A stretch of DNA of 47,191 bases, taken from NCBI GenBank assembly GCA_010014835.2, contig JAAAKB020000020.1, positions 1,616,840-1,664,030 on the forward strand. The letters run 5' to 3'. The notes under the pieces are model-generated. The model was not told where the DNA came from. It saw only the letters and a program-made list of their open reading frames with translations, and ran no database searches. Made by a program: the position numbers and the translations under genes. The DNA comes from Apostichopus leukothele. Its lineage: Eukaryota; Echinodermata; Holothuroidea; Aspidochirotida; Stichopodidae. This document shows positions 1 through 14,400 of the stretch, piece by piece. How positions within the stretch are numbered: position 1 is the stretch's first letter; each line of letters opens with the position of its first letter.

Positions 1-2107
1 AGCTGGCTACTCCCCTGAAGTGAATAATATTGCTATAATAAAGGAAACCTGCAGTCAGCATTTTCATGCGGAATAAACTCTTTGAGAACAATGAAAGATC
101 TTGACCCAGAAAGGTAAACACAATCAATTGTGTCATGTACTGTGGATTATCCATGTTGTCTTTATGGATCAAAATCTGAAGCAAGTTGTCACCACATTTT
201 AATACAGATTACAAATTTCCAGAAAATTAAAGATTTTGCTAGTGAAAAGTACACCTTACTTATTTCATGTGAAATATCATTTCGCGAAATGTGAAGGAAC
301 CATCTGCGGTGTTATAGTTTGTTTTATGGAAGAAGGAAAAGTCGCTATTTTCATATGGATTCAAGTATTTCAGGAAATGGAAGATCTTGACCGTAAAATG
401 TACCAACATTTTTGTGGGATCATTTCTTGAAAAAGTAGATTATCCGGCAATATATTAGGCTAGAACCTAATATATAATAGGTTCTCTAGTCCGAAGGAAA
501 TTTAACGTACGTGTCACCATTTCCATACCGGTTTAACTTCTTTCTAGAAAACTCGACGCATGGATTTGGTGATACGAAGGTAAGATAAATGTCTTTGTTT
601 TTATTGATGAAGGCTTTGGATCATTTCTCTTATACTCGTGTTGGCTTTTGTTTTGTTTGGTCTTATCTCTCAATTGGTCCAATGGGGTCCAAAATCCAAG
701 AGCAGCGTCATACAAAGCAATATCAAATATTGAGTTTACAGAAATCTGGTGGGCGAGGTGGGCTGGGAAGGGTAGCCTATCTTACAAAGGGTTCAGTTTT
801 GTAGATGTTATACGGTGGCCCTAATGTGACGATGGAACATCACATTTTCTTTCTCCAAATATCAACTGTCTAATATCCAAATTTCTAACTTTCCTGAAAT
901 GTCAACTGTTTTCCTTTGCTTTCTTACTGCTTCGTCGTCTTTTTCTGGAAATGCGACCTAATCAAATTATTTATGTCAGGTTCTTAGCGAAATTTCGACT
1001 TTATACTTCAGATTTAAGCTTTTCTCTTGAAATTTCGATTCATATCAAAATGTAAACTTTATTGTAAAATTTTGACCAGAGGTCGAATTTTCGACTGCGT
1101 TACTCTGAAAATGTTAACTATTTTATCTCAAAATTTATAAATTATGTATTTGCGAAGTAATTACGACCTGTAACATGTTCCTTTATAAGCGGGGCAGTTG
1201 ATAACCGAATGGTCATTCCGCTGTATAATATCCCTTTTTGAAGCCTTGTTTTGAATATAAAGGGAATCTCAGTTCTAGTTTATAAATCTATACTGGGAGA
1301 AGTCTGGCTTCAGTTAGACCCCAACATACGCCGAAATTACCTGATATAGGCCTATGTAAACTAAAATAGCGAAGACACTTGATTATAAGGAATATATGTG
1401 ATTGACGAAAAATGGGTATTAGTGCATGGCCATATAGGCGCAGACGGATGATAGGGGGGCAGAGGGGTAGCGCCCCATCCAGGGAAGAGTCTACAGGGGC
1501 AGTATAATATTTTCGCCACTCACTTTTTCAACTATATAGGATTCACTCCACGGCATTGCTATGATGATTCAGCTGCAGACATCACGGTGATAGCGAAATG
1601 AGTGCCAGGCAATCAAACGATAATTTTTTTCATATCATAGTTAATATTAATGATAAACCGTAGAAATTTTGATTTTTCTTCCTAATTTCGACAAAAAGTG
1701 GAAATGTCGACGTAGAAGGTCAAACGTTTGATGAAACACTAAATGTTCAAGTTTATGTGAAAATTTCGTTACAAATGGTCTCGCAATTTCAATGAAAGCC
1801 AAAGAAAATAGATCTCCAATTGTTGGAATACAACATATTTCGAGAAATAATAATAAAGCAATGAAATTTATAAGGCGCCGTGATGCAGAAAATATAGTTG
1901 ATTCTACTCTCAACTTGGCGCTGTACCAACATATCACAATAAGAAAAGGCAGTGGCATAGCTAGGATTTTTTGCTGGCAAACGTGCCATAATCATATTAT
2001 CTGTAATACCACGAAATCTTAAGACTTCCTTAATTGTTTAAACTGTGATGACAAGAGAAAGACAAAGCATCTCATCTGAATTGATTTACAACTCTACTTT
2101 CCTACAG
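1..2107. other. Intron or upstream flank, no gene seen
   Basis: AT-rich sequence with no spectrin-like reading frame. The exon at 2108 opens with an acceptor, so this is most likely intron of the rod gene. A small perfect stem (462-469 with 478-485, 8-nt loop) lies inside it. Between about 860 and 1140 there are loosely repeated words built on aaatttcgac, perhaps a very old minisatellite. The short open frames here show no family signature. Confidence 0.6.
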
Positions 2108-2428
2108 GTTTACAGACAAGATCTACAAGTCTTCCGTGAGTCTGCTCTCCCGAGACAGTTTGCCCGATCTTTCAATGAAGATCCGGAGACAAACATCATC
2201 CACTCTAAGCTCGGCGACATCTCAAAGCGATTTGAGCAGCTGAAGGCTCAGGGCACCGAACAAACCAACCTTCTACGAGAGGTAGTAGAGAAACAGCAGA
2301 GGTACGGAGACCTCGTCGATGACATGAATAACTGGTTGCACGATGCAGAGAGCTCCCTGAAGAACATGCAGAGAGATCCAGTCGGAACAGACCCAGTCAC
2401 GGTCAGACGACAAATAGACGCTCTCAAG
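2108..2428 (+). CDS. Rod exon A1 (cassette copy A, exon 1)
   Basis: 321 nt, phase 0 at both ends, after acceptor ctacag and before donor gtaaga. It encodes the end of one spectrin repeat and helix A of the next (MNNWLHDAE). The first half carries the motif LPRQF, then F-N-E-D-P-E-T-N-I-I, which recurs at the same place in exons B1 and C1 and appears to be an insertion between helices B and C. All three copies of this exon are exactly 321 nt. Confidence 0.9.
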
Positions 2429-5400
2429 GTAAGAAGTTTATGTATGATTGCATGGTAGTTTGTCCTGTTATGTACTCTACTTTGAAAGAGAAGATGTCCC
2501 TCATTTATTAACCCTAGTTATAACAAGGGAAATGTTTGTGTGAGATCAGATTGTGAAATGTTAACTTCTGTTGTATGTTATAGTAATCTTATGTTACTTT
2601 GACGATTGGTAGAACCTTACTTCACACATTTAAATTACCGTTTATTACCGAGATGAATGATTTCATTACATCCTTTTCCCTTGTTTTCTTGAACCAGGTT
2701 CTACGAGACCAGGTGGCCCTGCATATCAAAGACATCGAGAGGATGAAAGACGCTGGCAGGAATCTTGCAGATTCCAAACCAGACCTCCAAACAGACATAA
2801 ACAGGACAAATGGTAAGGATAAGAGTAACTTGTTTAAGAAATTGAAAGAAATATTGATTTTGAATTCACCAATTAGCATTGATGAATGGTTTTATTAAAA
2901 GGAAAGAAAAAAACTACAAAGATGAAAGGAAAACCAAGACTAGTAGCTATAATCATTTGTTTTTGGATTATTGCAATTTTGATCATAATCTTTCATTATG
3001 TTGTCAGAATATGAAATTTACCCAATCGAGAAAGAAAGTTGCTTTAACAATCATTGCTTGAAAGCTGTATTTAACATCAAATTTTCTTCATTCTTGCTGT
3101 ACATGAATTCTTCCTGTAGGCACATATTAATTAATAAATTATTATTTTTTTTAACAGGTGGCATTGTTGATCGCTACAACAACCTGGACACGCTGATCAA
3201 CCAACGTAACCAACAGCTACAGAGTGCGTTGACCCAGTCTCAGGACATCCAGGACAGTCTGGAGAGTCTGATCCGATGGTTGGACGACACAGAACGAACA
3301 GTTCACAAGATGGAGAAAGGGACAGTCATCGTTGTTAAACGTGATCCATTGGTGGAAAACCTTCAAGAACAGAAGGTAAGCATTATATGAGGTAGTTTAA
3401 TGAGTGAGTCTGTATTGCCTGTATAAAATATGACAGATGTAAGAAAATTCATTACATTTATATTGTTTTTTTAATGAACATGTAGGGTAAAACTTTTGTA
3501 CTTCCCTCTGAACCAATCCTCCTTGTCTGGTAATAATTAGAAGGGCTAGAACTCCTGAGAAAGTACTTGTTGGAAAAACGTTTTAGAAACCTTAACAATG
3601 TAATAGTTTATGCAATATGCAAATGAAGATGAACTTTAAAGAGGATTATTTCTGTATTTTCATATATTGACCCTTTTCTTTGTTAGCCCTGAGGTTTGTC
3701 TTTAATTAATTCATTATATTTGCCTTTCATTAAAATGTTACCTTTAGTTGATTGAAGATGACATTGACGGCCACAGAGCTGCAGTAGAGGCTGTGACCCG
3801 GGCTGCCACAGAGATAATGGAGAGTAGCGAACCAAAGCTGGCCAAGTCTCTGAAGAACAAGGTGGACGGTCTGAAGACCCGGTACGACCGGCTGACCGCC
3901 TCCACCCAGAACCACGGTAAACTCATCCAAGGAATGACAGACAGACTCACAGAGTTTGAGCAGGAGGTGGATGCCCTGGAGGACTGGTTACTACCAACCA
4001 TTGATCTCCTGGAATCTAAAGAACTTACAGGATCAGACTTGGAAACTCTGGAGAGGAAAATCAAGGTAAGGAGACTATCAAAGTGACATCTTCTTTAAGC
4101 AATCTAAGAATTAATTCAGTGAATCAATTAATTCTAAAATTTAATGACAATCTAAGTTGACCTGGGTTTTCTTTGAAATTTGAATGGGAAACTGAAAAGT
4201 AGGTTCTTGTTTTGTTTATTGAAGTCTTCAATTTCACACAGACATTTTATAATTTTGTGAAGAAGTTAACAATATTTGAAAAGTATGGAGAACATGTTAC
4301 ATATTTGGTATGGACTCTTCACAAGTCTTCACATAACTGGGGCTTTATACAAGAGTTATTAAAACCACATCAGAATAACTGAAATGACCTTGCTTTAACA
4401 ACTAAGAAAATAATGGTGTGAATGAAATACTGAGAAGAATGCATTGAATTGAAAATAATCCAGACCTTTTTACTCCCATGCCCGATGAGAACATCGTAAT
4501 ATGCATCTTTGAAACTATCACTCATTTCAAGTAGTATCATAGTGAATGTTGGTGGAATAAACTCAATAATGATTTATTTCATCCTCTCCTTCACAGAGCA
4601 CCAAGCAACATGTATCTGACAACAAGGCCAGGCACAAGAAGGTTCACCAGCTCGGTGAGAACCTGCTCCACGATCGCAAGGCCAGTGATTCATCCTATGT
4701 ATCTGCTGTCCTCACCAATGTGGACATGAACTGGAGGACCCTCGAAGAGGTCCTAGTCAAGAGGTGAGTAACATTTAAGGTAACATTTTGAAATTGTTAT
4801 TATTACAATTTAGCTTTATGATAGTGCAGATTATCTCATTATTCATATCTTTTGAGTAAATTATATTCGGTAACGTTCATGGTCCAAAACAAAAATGGAT
4901 GAAGGATTTATTTTTCCTTTTACCGTACATTTTCTTTAGAGTCTGCAAAGGTCATCATCTCCTTATAATATATATTTCTACCATTTAATCTTCTGAAACA
5001 TTTGATGTCTCTTTCTCCTTGTCATTCAAAACTTGCACCTCAACATCTGTTCTGTTCCTTCTCTCCCTTCTCCAGGGCTAAGCAACTGGACAGCAAGCAG
5101 CGGGCAGCTAAGAAGTATGCCATGTCCCACAAAGCCACCACTCAGTGGCTGGATGGAATTGAGCACAAAGTGAACCAGCTCCAACAGGTATCTAGGGACA
5201 CAACCACCCTACAGACTCAGGTGGAAGAAGTCAAGGTATGTACTTCAAGCAATCACATATAGTTTAATCAAATCTTGGGTGTTTTGTGTAGAAGAATGTC
5301 TAAAAGCACTTGTATGTGATTTCAACTGTTTATATATATATACTAACTATATGGCAGGCTGTACTGAACATGACAAAGGGTCAGTTCTTTGACACTGGAT

Positions 5401-8400
5401 ATTACTGTTTTATTATTTTACAAATTTGTGACTGTACCTCAGGGAAACAACACAATTCAAGCATTAAAATCCAACTTTTCAATATACTTTTAACTTGATT
5501 TTGTTTTTAGTTTGTGTTTGTTGCTGGGGAATCCATTACATCATATGTTCTATTTCTTTCAGCCTTTGAAATCAGAGGTCATCGCCTACAAGCCCAAGGT
5601 CGGGGAAGTCAACAAGTTTGGCCACAGCTACGACAAACTGCTCAAGGATGACGAGTATCCGATCAATGTTCGTCCACGTTATCGATCTCTCCAGATTGGA
5701 TCATCTTCTCTCATGGACTCTTCCTCAAGCAGAGCCTTTGATTCCATCGATTCTGGCTCATTTACAGAAGGTCAGTCAAACCTTCATCTCAAAGCATCTG
5801 CAATGTAACATCTTCTCGAAACACTAAATTAATAAACAACAAGTGTATTGTTAGCTTCTTGCGTGTATTTCATCTCAAGATACACGTTAATTACTTCCAC
5901 GCAAAACAATTGGAAATTTAGAGAAGTGCACTTAATTGTATAACTTGATAATAATACAATAATAATAATAATGATAATAAAATAATAATTCTATTGGCTG
6001 AATAATTGGTTTTCAAACGTTTTAACCTCCTCAACTTCTTGATTTATCATCAATTACTTTTTGAGGTTACAGGCATATTTAATATTTTATTTTGTTGTGT
6101 AATCGTATTTGTTCAGTATTTATCATAATGAAGTATGTTAGTTTATCCAAACATTTTTGTAATGTTTTAACAGAGGAGAGTAAGATTCAGAAGGAACTGG
6201 GCAGCGTCAACAAGAGGTACGAAGCCCTGAGGATAAAACTGACCGACCGTGACGAGGAATTAGAGCTGGCTAAGTTACTTCACGAGAGAACTAGCAATGT
6301 CAGTGGCTTGATGGAATGGGTGACTGTCACCGATGCTAAGGTGCTCAGATCCACACCAAAGAGCTCAGATGTGGGTGAACTCAACACAGAATTAGAGACC
6401 TACAGGGTAAGATGTCGTAGTATTGTATTTAAATAGTTGATAAGGAAAGAAATCATGAAAGCAAAGCAACATTGAGGGGACGGTGATACTCGGCTGTCAA
6501 TGTTTGGTAAATTAATACACACGTCACTACAACTGCAATCCTTCCCTGAAGGCTGTATGGACACAGATATATTTTAGTGACATTTGCAGTAGTTGGAGTG
6601 GGTTATTTTTGTCTAATTTTGTTGCAAACATGGGTTATCGATTCATTTGCTCCTTGCCTGTTAACAGTGAGGTTGACATCTGTTAAGAGCTACATTCACT
6701 ATATGACTGACTGAGCACATTACTCATATGAATGGAAAACACACAAACTGGAACATATATCTTCAGAAGACAGGAAAAGAAATCAGAAATGAAAAGCCAG
6801 ATTTTACTTTTCATCTCCACAGATCATTCACAGTGATATAGACAACAACAAGACAGCCATTTTGGATGCCATCCATGCAACAGAGCAGTTCCTGAGGGAC
6901 AAACGGCAGAAGTTGAGACCAGAACAGGTCACTGAGCTCCAGAAGCATCTCTCGGATCTGAGGAACCAGTACGAGGAGCTGACTCGCAGGTCTGAAACGG
7001 TCTGCAAGGAGTCTGAATCCAGACTGCATCAACTGAAACTGGATAACGAAGAGAAGGTATAATTCAGTGACTTCAATATCCTATACACTGCTTTCACGAC
7101 TTATTTTTATGATTATATTTGTTGCTGTTTTTGTTGGTACTAATAGTGTTATACAGTTTTTATAGTAACTCTTAAAATTATTAACATTTCTGAAATAAAT
7201 CTAAACAAACATTGATTAAGAAAACCTTCACTTGGATCTGTGGAACAGAATGAAAGGCTGACTCTCAGGTCTGATATAGTCTGCAAGGAGTCTGAATCCA
7301 GACTGCATCAGTTATTGTATAATAAAATTCAATATATAGAGTCCTATACTAGTCCCAGAGGTCATACTAGTCAAACCAGTTTTTTCTAAGGCTGTTTGTT
7401 TTCTCTTTCTCTCAGACGAGGTTGTTGTCTCAGTACAGGGACACCATGAACAGTCTAAGAGACCTGAAGGACTGGGTCAGCAGAGCTGAGCATGAACTAG
7501 GCTCAGAACAACCTTTCATTGAACAGAGCAGGAATCTTGGTGAACAGAACAAGAAACATAAGGTAATATATCATGTAAATGCACTCTGCACCTGCTCGTT
7601 AGATTATGCTGTAATGTCTTTCTAGCTTCCAACAGATTCATGGGACTTTTGAAAATTCTGTCAATATTCAAACTAAATTATCCCAGGACTACAATACTCT
7701 CTTATTATTTGTACCTCAGTGTGGCCTACTTTCAATACTGTCTTATCAGTTGTACCTCAGTGTGGCCTACTTTCTGATGGAATTGATATTGTTAAGTATC
7801 ATGTAGTTGTTTATTTTTGGAATGAGAAGTACTTCATATTGTTGTATGGCACATTACACTAATAACTTGGGGGTATCTGGTGAAAGTTAAACTGGCACAT
7901 GTAGAAAATTCATGTCTATATCACAACAAGTTGATGATATTAGAAACCATTTTCCTCATTGTCACCTAGTCTCTTCACGAGGACATCTTGGCCCACCAAG
8001 GTCCAGTTTTGGAGTCTGTTCAAGAAGCTAATCAACTCCTCAGACAGAAGGGAGACCAGTTAGCCACCGAAGACAAGAATGCCATGACCGATGCTTTGTC
8101 CAATCTCAAATCACGTTATGAGAACCTGAACGTCCAGTCCAGTGGAAGAGTAAGCAACTTGAGGTTTGCTCTGGATGACTTGGAGAAGGTGGAACCAGAA
8201 GCGGAGACTCTCGAGAGATGGTTGAAAGATGCGGAACAAAAACTTGAGACCTCCATCAGGAGGGTTGAACAAGAGCCATCGTCTCTGGCTAGACAGGTTG
8301 AAGAACAGAGGGCGCTCACCGAAGAGGTCCTCACACATGCTGCTGATCTGAAGTTCATTAACATGACTGGCCAGACATTCCTCAACAATGCAAAGGTATA

Positions 8401-11400
8401 TTATTTACTCAGATACAATCATTTGATTTAATTTCCATAGTTTATAAAAAAAAATGATTCTCGTTGGTTGTTCAAGGTATTATAAAACTTTCCTACATTT
8501 AACATCTCATTTCACAAGTAGTCTAAAACTGGTTGCTGAAGGTCATACCTATAGCTCAGTTCAAACCTATATGTTTGTCTAATTGCAGTTTTCATATTTC
8601 TTGTCAGAACTACAAGGAAGAATTGTCTGAATTCCGTAGCAGCACTCTGCCACGACAGTTTAGCCAAACTTTCAGCCAGGCACCTGAATCCAACATCATC
8701 AGAGAAAAACTGGCGAATCTCAACAACGGATACGAACGACTGAAATCTCTGTGCTTGGATCACCGGGATCACTTGGCTGACATTCACGACAAACAGCAGA
8801 AGTACCTGAGGAGTGTAGATCCCACTCTGCCATGGCTAGAACAGACTTATGCAACACTTCGCAACCTACTGCAAGAACCAATAGCAGCAGAGCCTAGAGA
8901 AGTACAAGAACAAATTGACCAATTAAAGGTCAGTATTTCAAGAGGAAATTAAATATTTCTAAAAATAAGGTCTTATCAAATTTCAAGAGGGAAAATTTAT
9001 TTTGTTTTTTCACAAATTGTTAGAAAAAAAATGAATTAATATAATTTGCTTTGATCGCAATTTGCATTCAAGAATGAATTGATATATTTGGAAGTACATG
9101 GGTGGAATTTGGTTAAAGAAAATGGGACAAGCTCACTGCCTTACTAGATTACTATTTATATAAATATTCCTTTGCTGTGTTGTGTTGACAGGTGATTGGT
9201 GATGAGTTGATGGTTCATGCCAAAGATATCGATCGCATCAGGGAATCTGGCAGAGACTTCTCTGAGGCTCACGACGACATCAAGAAAGATGTTCAGAACG
9301 ACATCCGTGAGTACATCTAAATTTCATGTTCAATTAGGTTTCTCAAATGTGACTCATTACTTCAGGTATGTGGTGATGGCCGGCCTAAAGATTCTTTGTT
9401 AGTGTTGATTTTAGCTTACTAATGGCTTATGTTTATAAAATAAAACAAAGCACTACAATTTTTAGTATTTTTACATTTCATTAATGAATAAAATTAATTT
9501 AAGTAGTATGTACAAAGTAAGAATACATCTTCATTTGAGCAAGTGATGAGAATTATATTTTTTATTTTATTTTTTGCATTTGTAACTTAGTTGTCGTACC
9601 TTATATTCTTTACAGGTGACATGGCTGAGAAGTTCAGTGACATCGAAAGCATGTTTGCAGATCGCAGCAATCTCTTGCAGACTGCCCTCACTGAGTCACA
9701 TGACCTGCAATCCAATCTAGAGGGCCTGCTCCAATGGCTGACTGAAGCAGAGGTGACTCTGGACAGACTGCAAAACAAGACCACGATCTCGATGAGACGA
9801 GACTTCCTCAATGACCATAACCAACAGTACAAGGTATGGCTTCTACTTTAGCTTGAAAAAACATGGTTAAAAATTGAAATATTTGAAAACTGTTATGGTA
9901 AAGCCTGTCTCTACATATCACAAGGATCATGGCTATGTTGGTACTTATGCATTGCAATAAACCATTTGGCATCCCATAGTTGTTATGTCAAGGGATATAG
10001 ACTACCAGTAAATGTCTAACAAACCTGTATATACCTGAGACCACAATAATAGCCTTGTGTTGACCATGGCAAATACTAAAACTGTTCCTTTTGTATTTTA
10101 AGATATATTCATAAATAAAGTATCTGTGTGAATCAAGTTACCAAAGATTCTGTTTAGCAGACATTTTTGTGCAGGTTTTAATTCTTCTAATGGTTTTCTT
10201 CCAATTTAATAATAAATTTTAATTCCTAGTCACAGGTACTCTCCTTCAAATTTAGGTTTTGTTTTAACAACAAATGAACCATTTGTTTGCATCAATACCT
10301 TGAGGTGAAGTCTACTGATATATTTGTTACTTTGCAGTTTTTATCTATTAATGCAATTGGAACTGGTTCATCATTAATAACATATCATTTTTATTTCTTT
10401 TCTTTCCCACAGAAACTCCAAGGTGACATTGACAGCCACAGAAGCAGCATTGACGCAGTGACCAAAGCAGCGGCTAAACTCTTACACTCAAGTGAGCCCT
10501 CTGTTGCCAGGGCCATCCAAAACAAACTGGACTCCTTGAACAGTCGCTATGAGCACCTGATAGGACCGGTTCAAGATGGCTGCCGCTTCACTCAGAGTCT
10601 CAACGACCAGCTTCGTCGTCTTGAGGAGGAGATTGACAATCTGGAAGATTGGCTGTTACCATCTCTGGTCACACTCCAGGCTCCAGACTTCCAAAGAATG
10701 GACCTTGCTGATCAGACAATGGAACTTCAGGTAAGACCTAAATCAAGGTTTACTCCAGAGTGATATTTATCCACCACACAGTAATAAGGTTGTGTTAAAG
10801 ATCAAACAAACAAAACTGCCATTAAACAAGGGAGCAGGTTTTTCATTTAAAACCTGTTCTTAAACTTTTCTTAGTAAAATTTTTATGTGTTTTTCAGTCT
10901 TGCAGTATTTATTATTCAAAGAAAATGAACATAACAGTCAGAAATCACCGCCCCCCCTTGTCACCTTTGTTCCTATAGATTTACATATCATTTAATATTT
11001 TATGGTCCATAGTAAACACATCAATGCCCACAAATTATTTTAATGCTGTAACCTGCAGGATAGGAAATAATTTTGCAAACTTTCTAATTTGAGTAAACTA
11101 AAATTTACAGATGGTAAAAATGACCTATTATTATTTTTCCTTGACACAACAGAACATTGGCTCACAAGAGTCAAGCCACCGTTCGCAGTACAACAACATC
11201 CACCAGATTGGAGAGGACTTACTGAAGGAGAGGAATGTTAATGATCTCTCTCCCATCCAGCATATGTTACAGAATGTTGATGAGAACTGGCAAACATTGC
11301 AACACTTCCTAGAGTACAGGTACGATTCAAGGACATCCACCTTCTTTAGCTTTACGTGTCTACAAGAATTGTTTAACACATTATGTATAACATCTGGACA

Positions 11401-14400
11401 CAGATGAGGTTTAAATTTGTTCTTTGGTTGCATTACTTGAACTTAATATGTTATTACAGTCACTCAAGTTGATTCATGTATGTATATGTAATCCTGAGAT
11501 AGTTGGAAACGATTATTTTACACCCAGTTATGTCAGGAAATGAAGAATGGACAACCGAATCCGGTAGCAAGAATGGGAATAGATATTTAAATACATGTCT
11601 TGTAATTCGGAGTAGACTTGTCAATAAATATAAACTTGTTCACAATGGAAGGTTTGATGTAAGACAAAGTTTATCTATGATCTCATCTTACCTGGTGATT
11701 TCACAAAATGAAAAATTGACGATAGGTTATTCTTTATTTCTGATCTCATTAATTACACGTTTTTTTTTTTATTGTTTTTTTTGTTAAGGAACAAACAACT
11801 AGAAGACAGACGAGCAGCACAAGAACAGTACAATGGTCGTTTGAAAGAAGTCAGCTCATGGCTGGTTGCCACGGAGAAACAGTTTGCATCTCTACAATCC
11901 GTTGCTAAGGACTTTGACACCATTAAGACACAGTATGACCACCTCAAGGTACATCTCCAATACAGTTTCATAAACATTTGTAATCCTTCAAAAAATCTGC
12001 TTATGATTGATATGAGTAGTTCTACAGCTTCGCATTTGTGACTTTACAAGAATTTATCAGATTGTAATGTTTATATCTCAGCTTAAATATTTATTTCTGG
12101 AAACATTTTGAAATCAACACATTAAACTGCTTTAGAAAAGAAGCAAAGTTGAAAACAGAAAGAAATGTACATTAAATAGGATTGGTAAGCTCATTCTTAC
12201 AGACCAATATATGATCTGTAATCTATAACTATTATATTCTTTAACTCCAGCCTCTTCGTAGGGAAGTGAATGAGTACAGACCATCCATTGATGAACTGAA
12301 TGAGTGTGGTACCAAGCTGGATGTGCTGCTGAGTACAGAACAAGTCGCCCCTGCCAGAACTAACAGGAGATCCACACAGATCAGCTCAACTCCAAAGAAG
12401 GAGCAAGATCCCACTCGTAAGAGGATGAGGAGGCAGTTTGAGGATGCTGACATCAGTGGACTCATTGAAGGTAAACTTTTATACATCTGATTTGATCTGG
12501 AAACAATAACCTGTGTGTAACTGAGAATAACAGTGACTTATGTGTAACTCAGAATATTTAGAATACTACCTCTTTTGTAAATATTACCATAAACTCAAAA
12601 AAAGAAATTCTTTAGCTTTGATTAAATTTGATATTTCAATTTATTCATACAATTTTGCATAAATTATTCTGCAGTCACTTATTTAAAGTATCTGGATACT
12701 GACCTCATATAAACTCCAAAAGGCCTTAGGAACAGTTACTGATGCAGGGATGCTGAAATTGGATATGATTACAAATGTTCCTTCATACTGTCATATCCTA
12801 GGGATCCCATTGATAGTGAATTGAGTACACATTTCTGCCTCATTGGGTATGTTAAGTAACTTAAAAAAATAACTAGCAGAAATTTTGTTACTGACTGTTC
12901 TTCACTAAGAGAGTTTGAGAGAATGTTTTACATCTTGTTCCTCATCTTCATTCAACAGAGGAGACAGACATCCACAGACAGCTCACCGAGGTCAACAGAC
13001 GATACAACACCTTAGATGCGAAGATCGACGAACGAGATGATGAACTGGACACTGCAATGGCTCTAACAGAAAGGACCAAACCAGTAGAATCACTACTGAC
13101 CTGGGCACAGACCACTGAGGTCCATCTGACACAAACAATGACAGTGGTCACTCATGCTACCATCAATGATATCGAGACCCTTAGAGGTGACCTGGATAAC
13201 ATCAAGGTAAGGACCATGCCATCAGTATTAATATAGTTACTGTGCCCTGCATTATTAGTAATATTCTTGAGGAAGAATCACAACAGATCACTTTTAAGTG
13301 TGTTAATTACAAAGCAAAAATCAAGGCTTTGCCCAACATTTAGGTCTACTTATTAAATCATCATTGCAGATGTGTCTAGGGCTAGGCCATCTATCGACAC
13401 ATTTCTGCGTGATCAATTTGTAGTCTCATCTAATGCAAGAACCTAGAATGTTGCAAATGTCTTTTATTGTCTTGTTATTTTGCTTTTACAGAGAGTTGAA
13501 GAGGAGATTGTGTCCAGCCACGCTCCTGTAGCTGAGAGCTGTATGGGTGCAGAGCAGCTGATCCGTGAGAGGAGCAAGAAGCTGCGACCGGAGCAGCAAG
13601 AATCTCTCCAGTCCAAGAAGAGTGAGCTCAGGAACAAATATGACCGACTCTCGACAGAGGTCAGATCCAAGAAACAAGAACTGGAGTACACCATCAACCG
13701 TCTGACCGAGGAGAGGGAACAACAGGTGGGTAGAGTGGATCCCAGTGGAACCATCACATGAATAAAGAGAGCAAATTGCATGTCAGCTACTCAGAGGATA
13801 CTAGTGTGTAGGGTCAAGTTATAAGTCTTTATTTCATGTAGTGGGCATATTTGACGAAGTTGATATAATATATACTTAAAGTATTGTAACTTTCTCATTG
13901 GTTCTCTCTCATAGACAACTCTGGGCCACAGGTTGAATGATGCAAGGAGGAACCTCAGAGAGCTCCTTGATTGGATGAGTCAAACAGAGCAGAAGTTGGG
14001 AGTCCAACAGCCAATCAGTGAACAGATCAAACCACTCAACACTCAAGTGGAGAGACACATAGTAAGAGATTGCTACCTTGTTTTTCTTTGGGGTGGGGGG
14101 TGGCGGGTACAAAAAAAATGCTACACTGTGTTCTAGATTGCTATCACAAATATAAAAGGATTATGCATTATGCATCTGCTTTTACTGTCGACTCTGTGTT
14201 TCCTCTCTCTAGGATCTGCGTGATGACATTGTTGCCCATGAACTACCCATCAGCCAGGTCCAGAATGATATCACCATGCTGGTACGAGAGTTTAGCAACA
14301 GACTGGACCCATCAACTCTAAGGGAATTAGAGGAAGGGCGTGACGGCCTAAAGAAACGCATGGATGTCATCAACCTTGTCTCGCTGACCCGTCTGAACAA

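Noticed and set aside
8289-8302. CTCF-like word in exon A11
   Set aside because: It falls within conserved codons of the rod exon and matches only the core; it shows the chance rate of such words.
13464-13781. Minus-strand open frames of around 100 codons opposite the rod exons
   Set aside because: Shadows of the coding exons; the + strand frames have family motifs, splice sites and duplicated partners.
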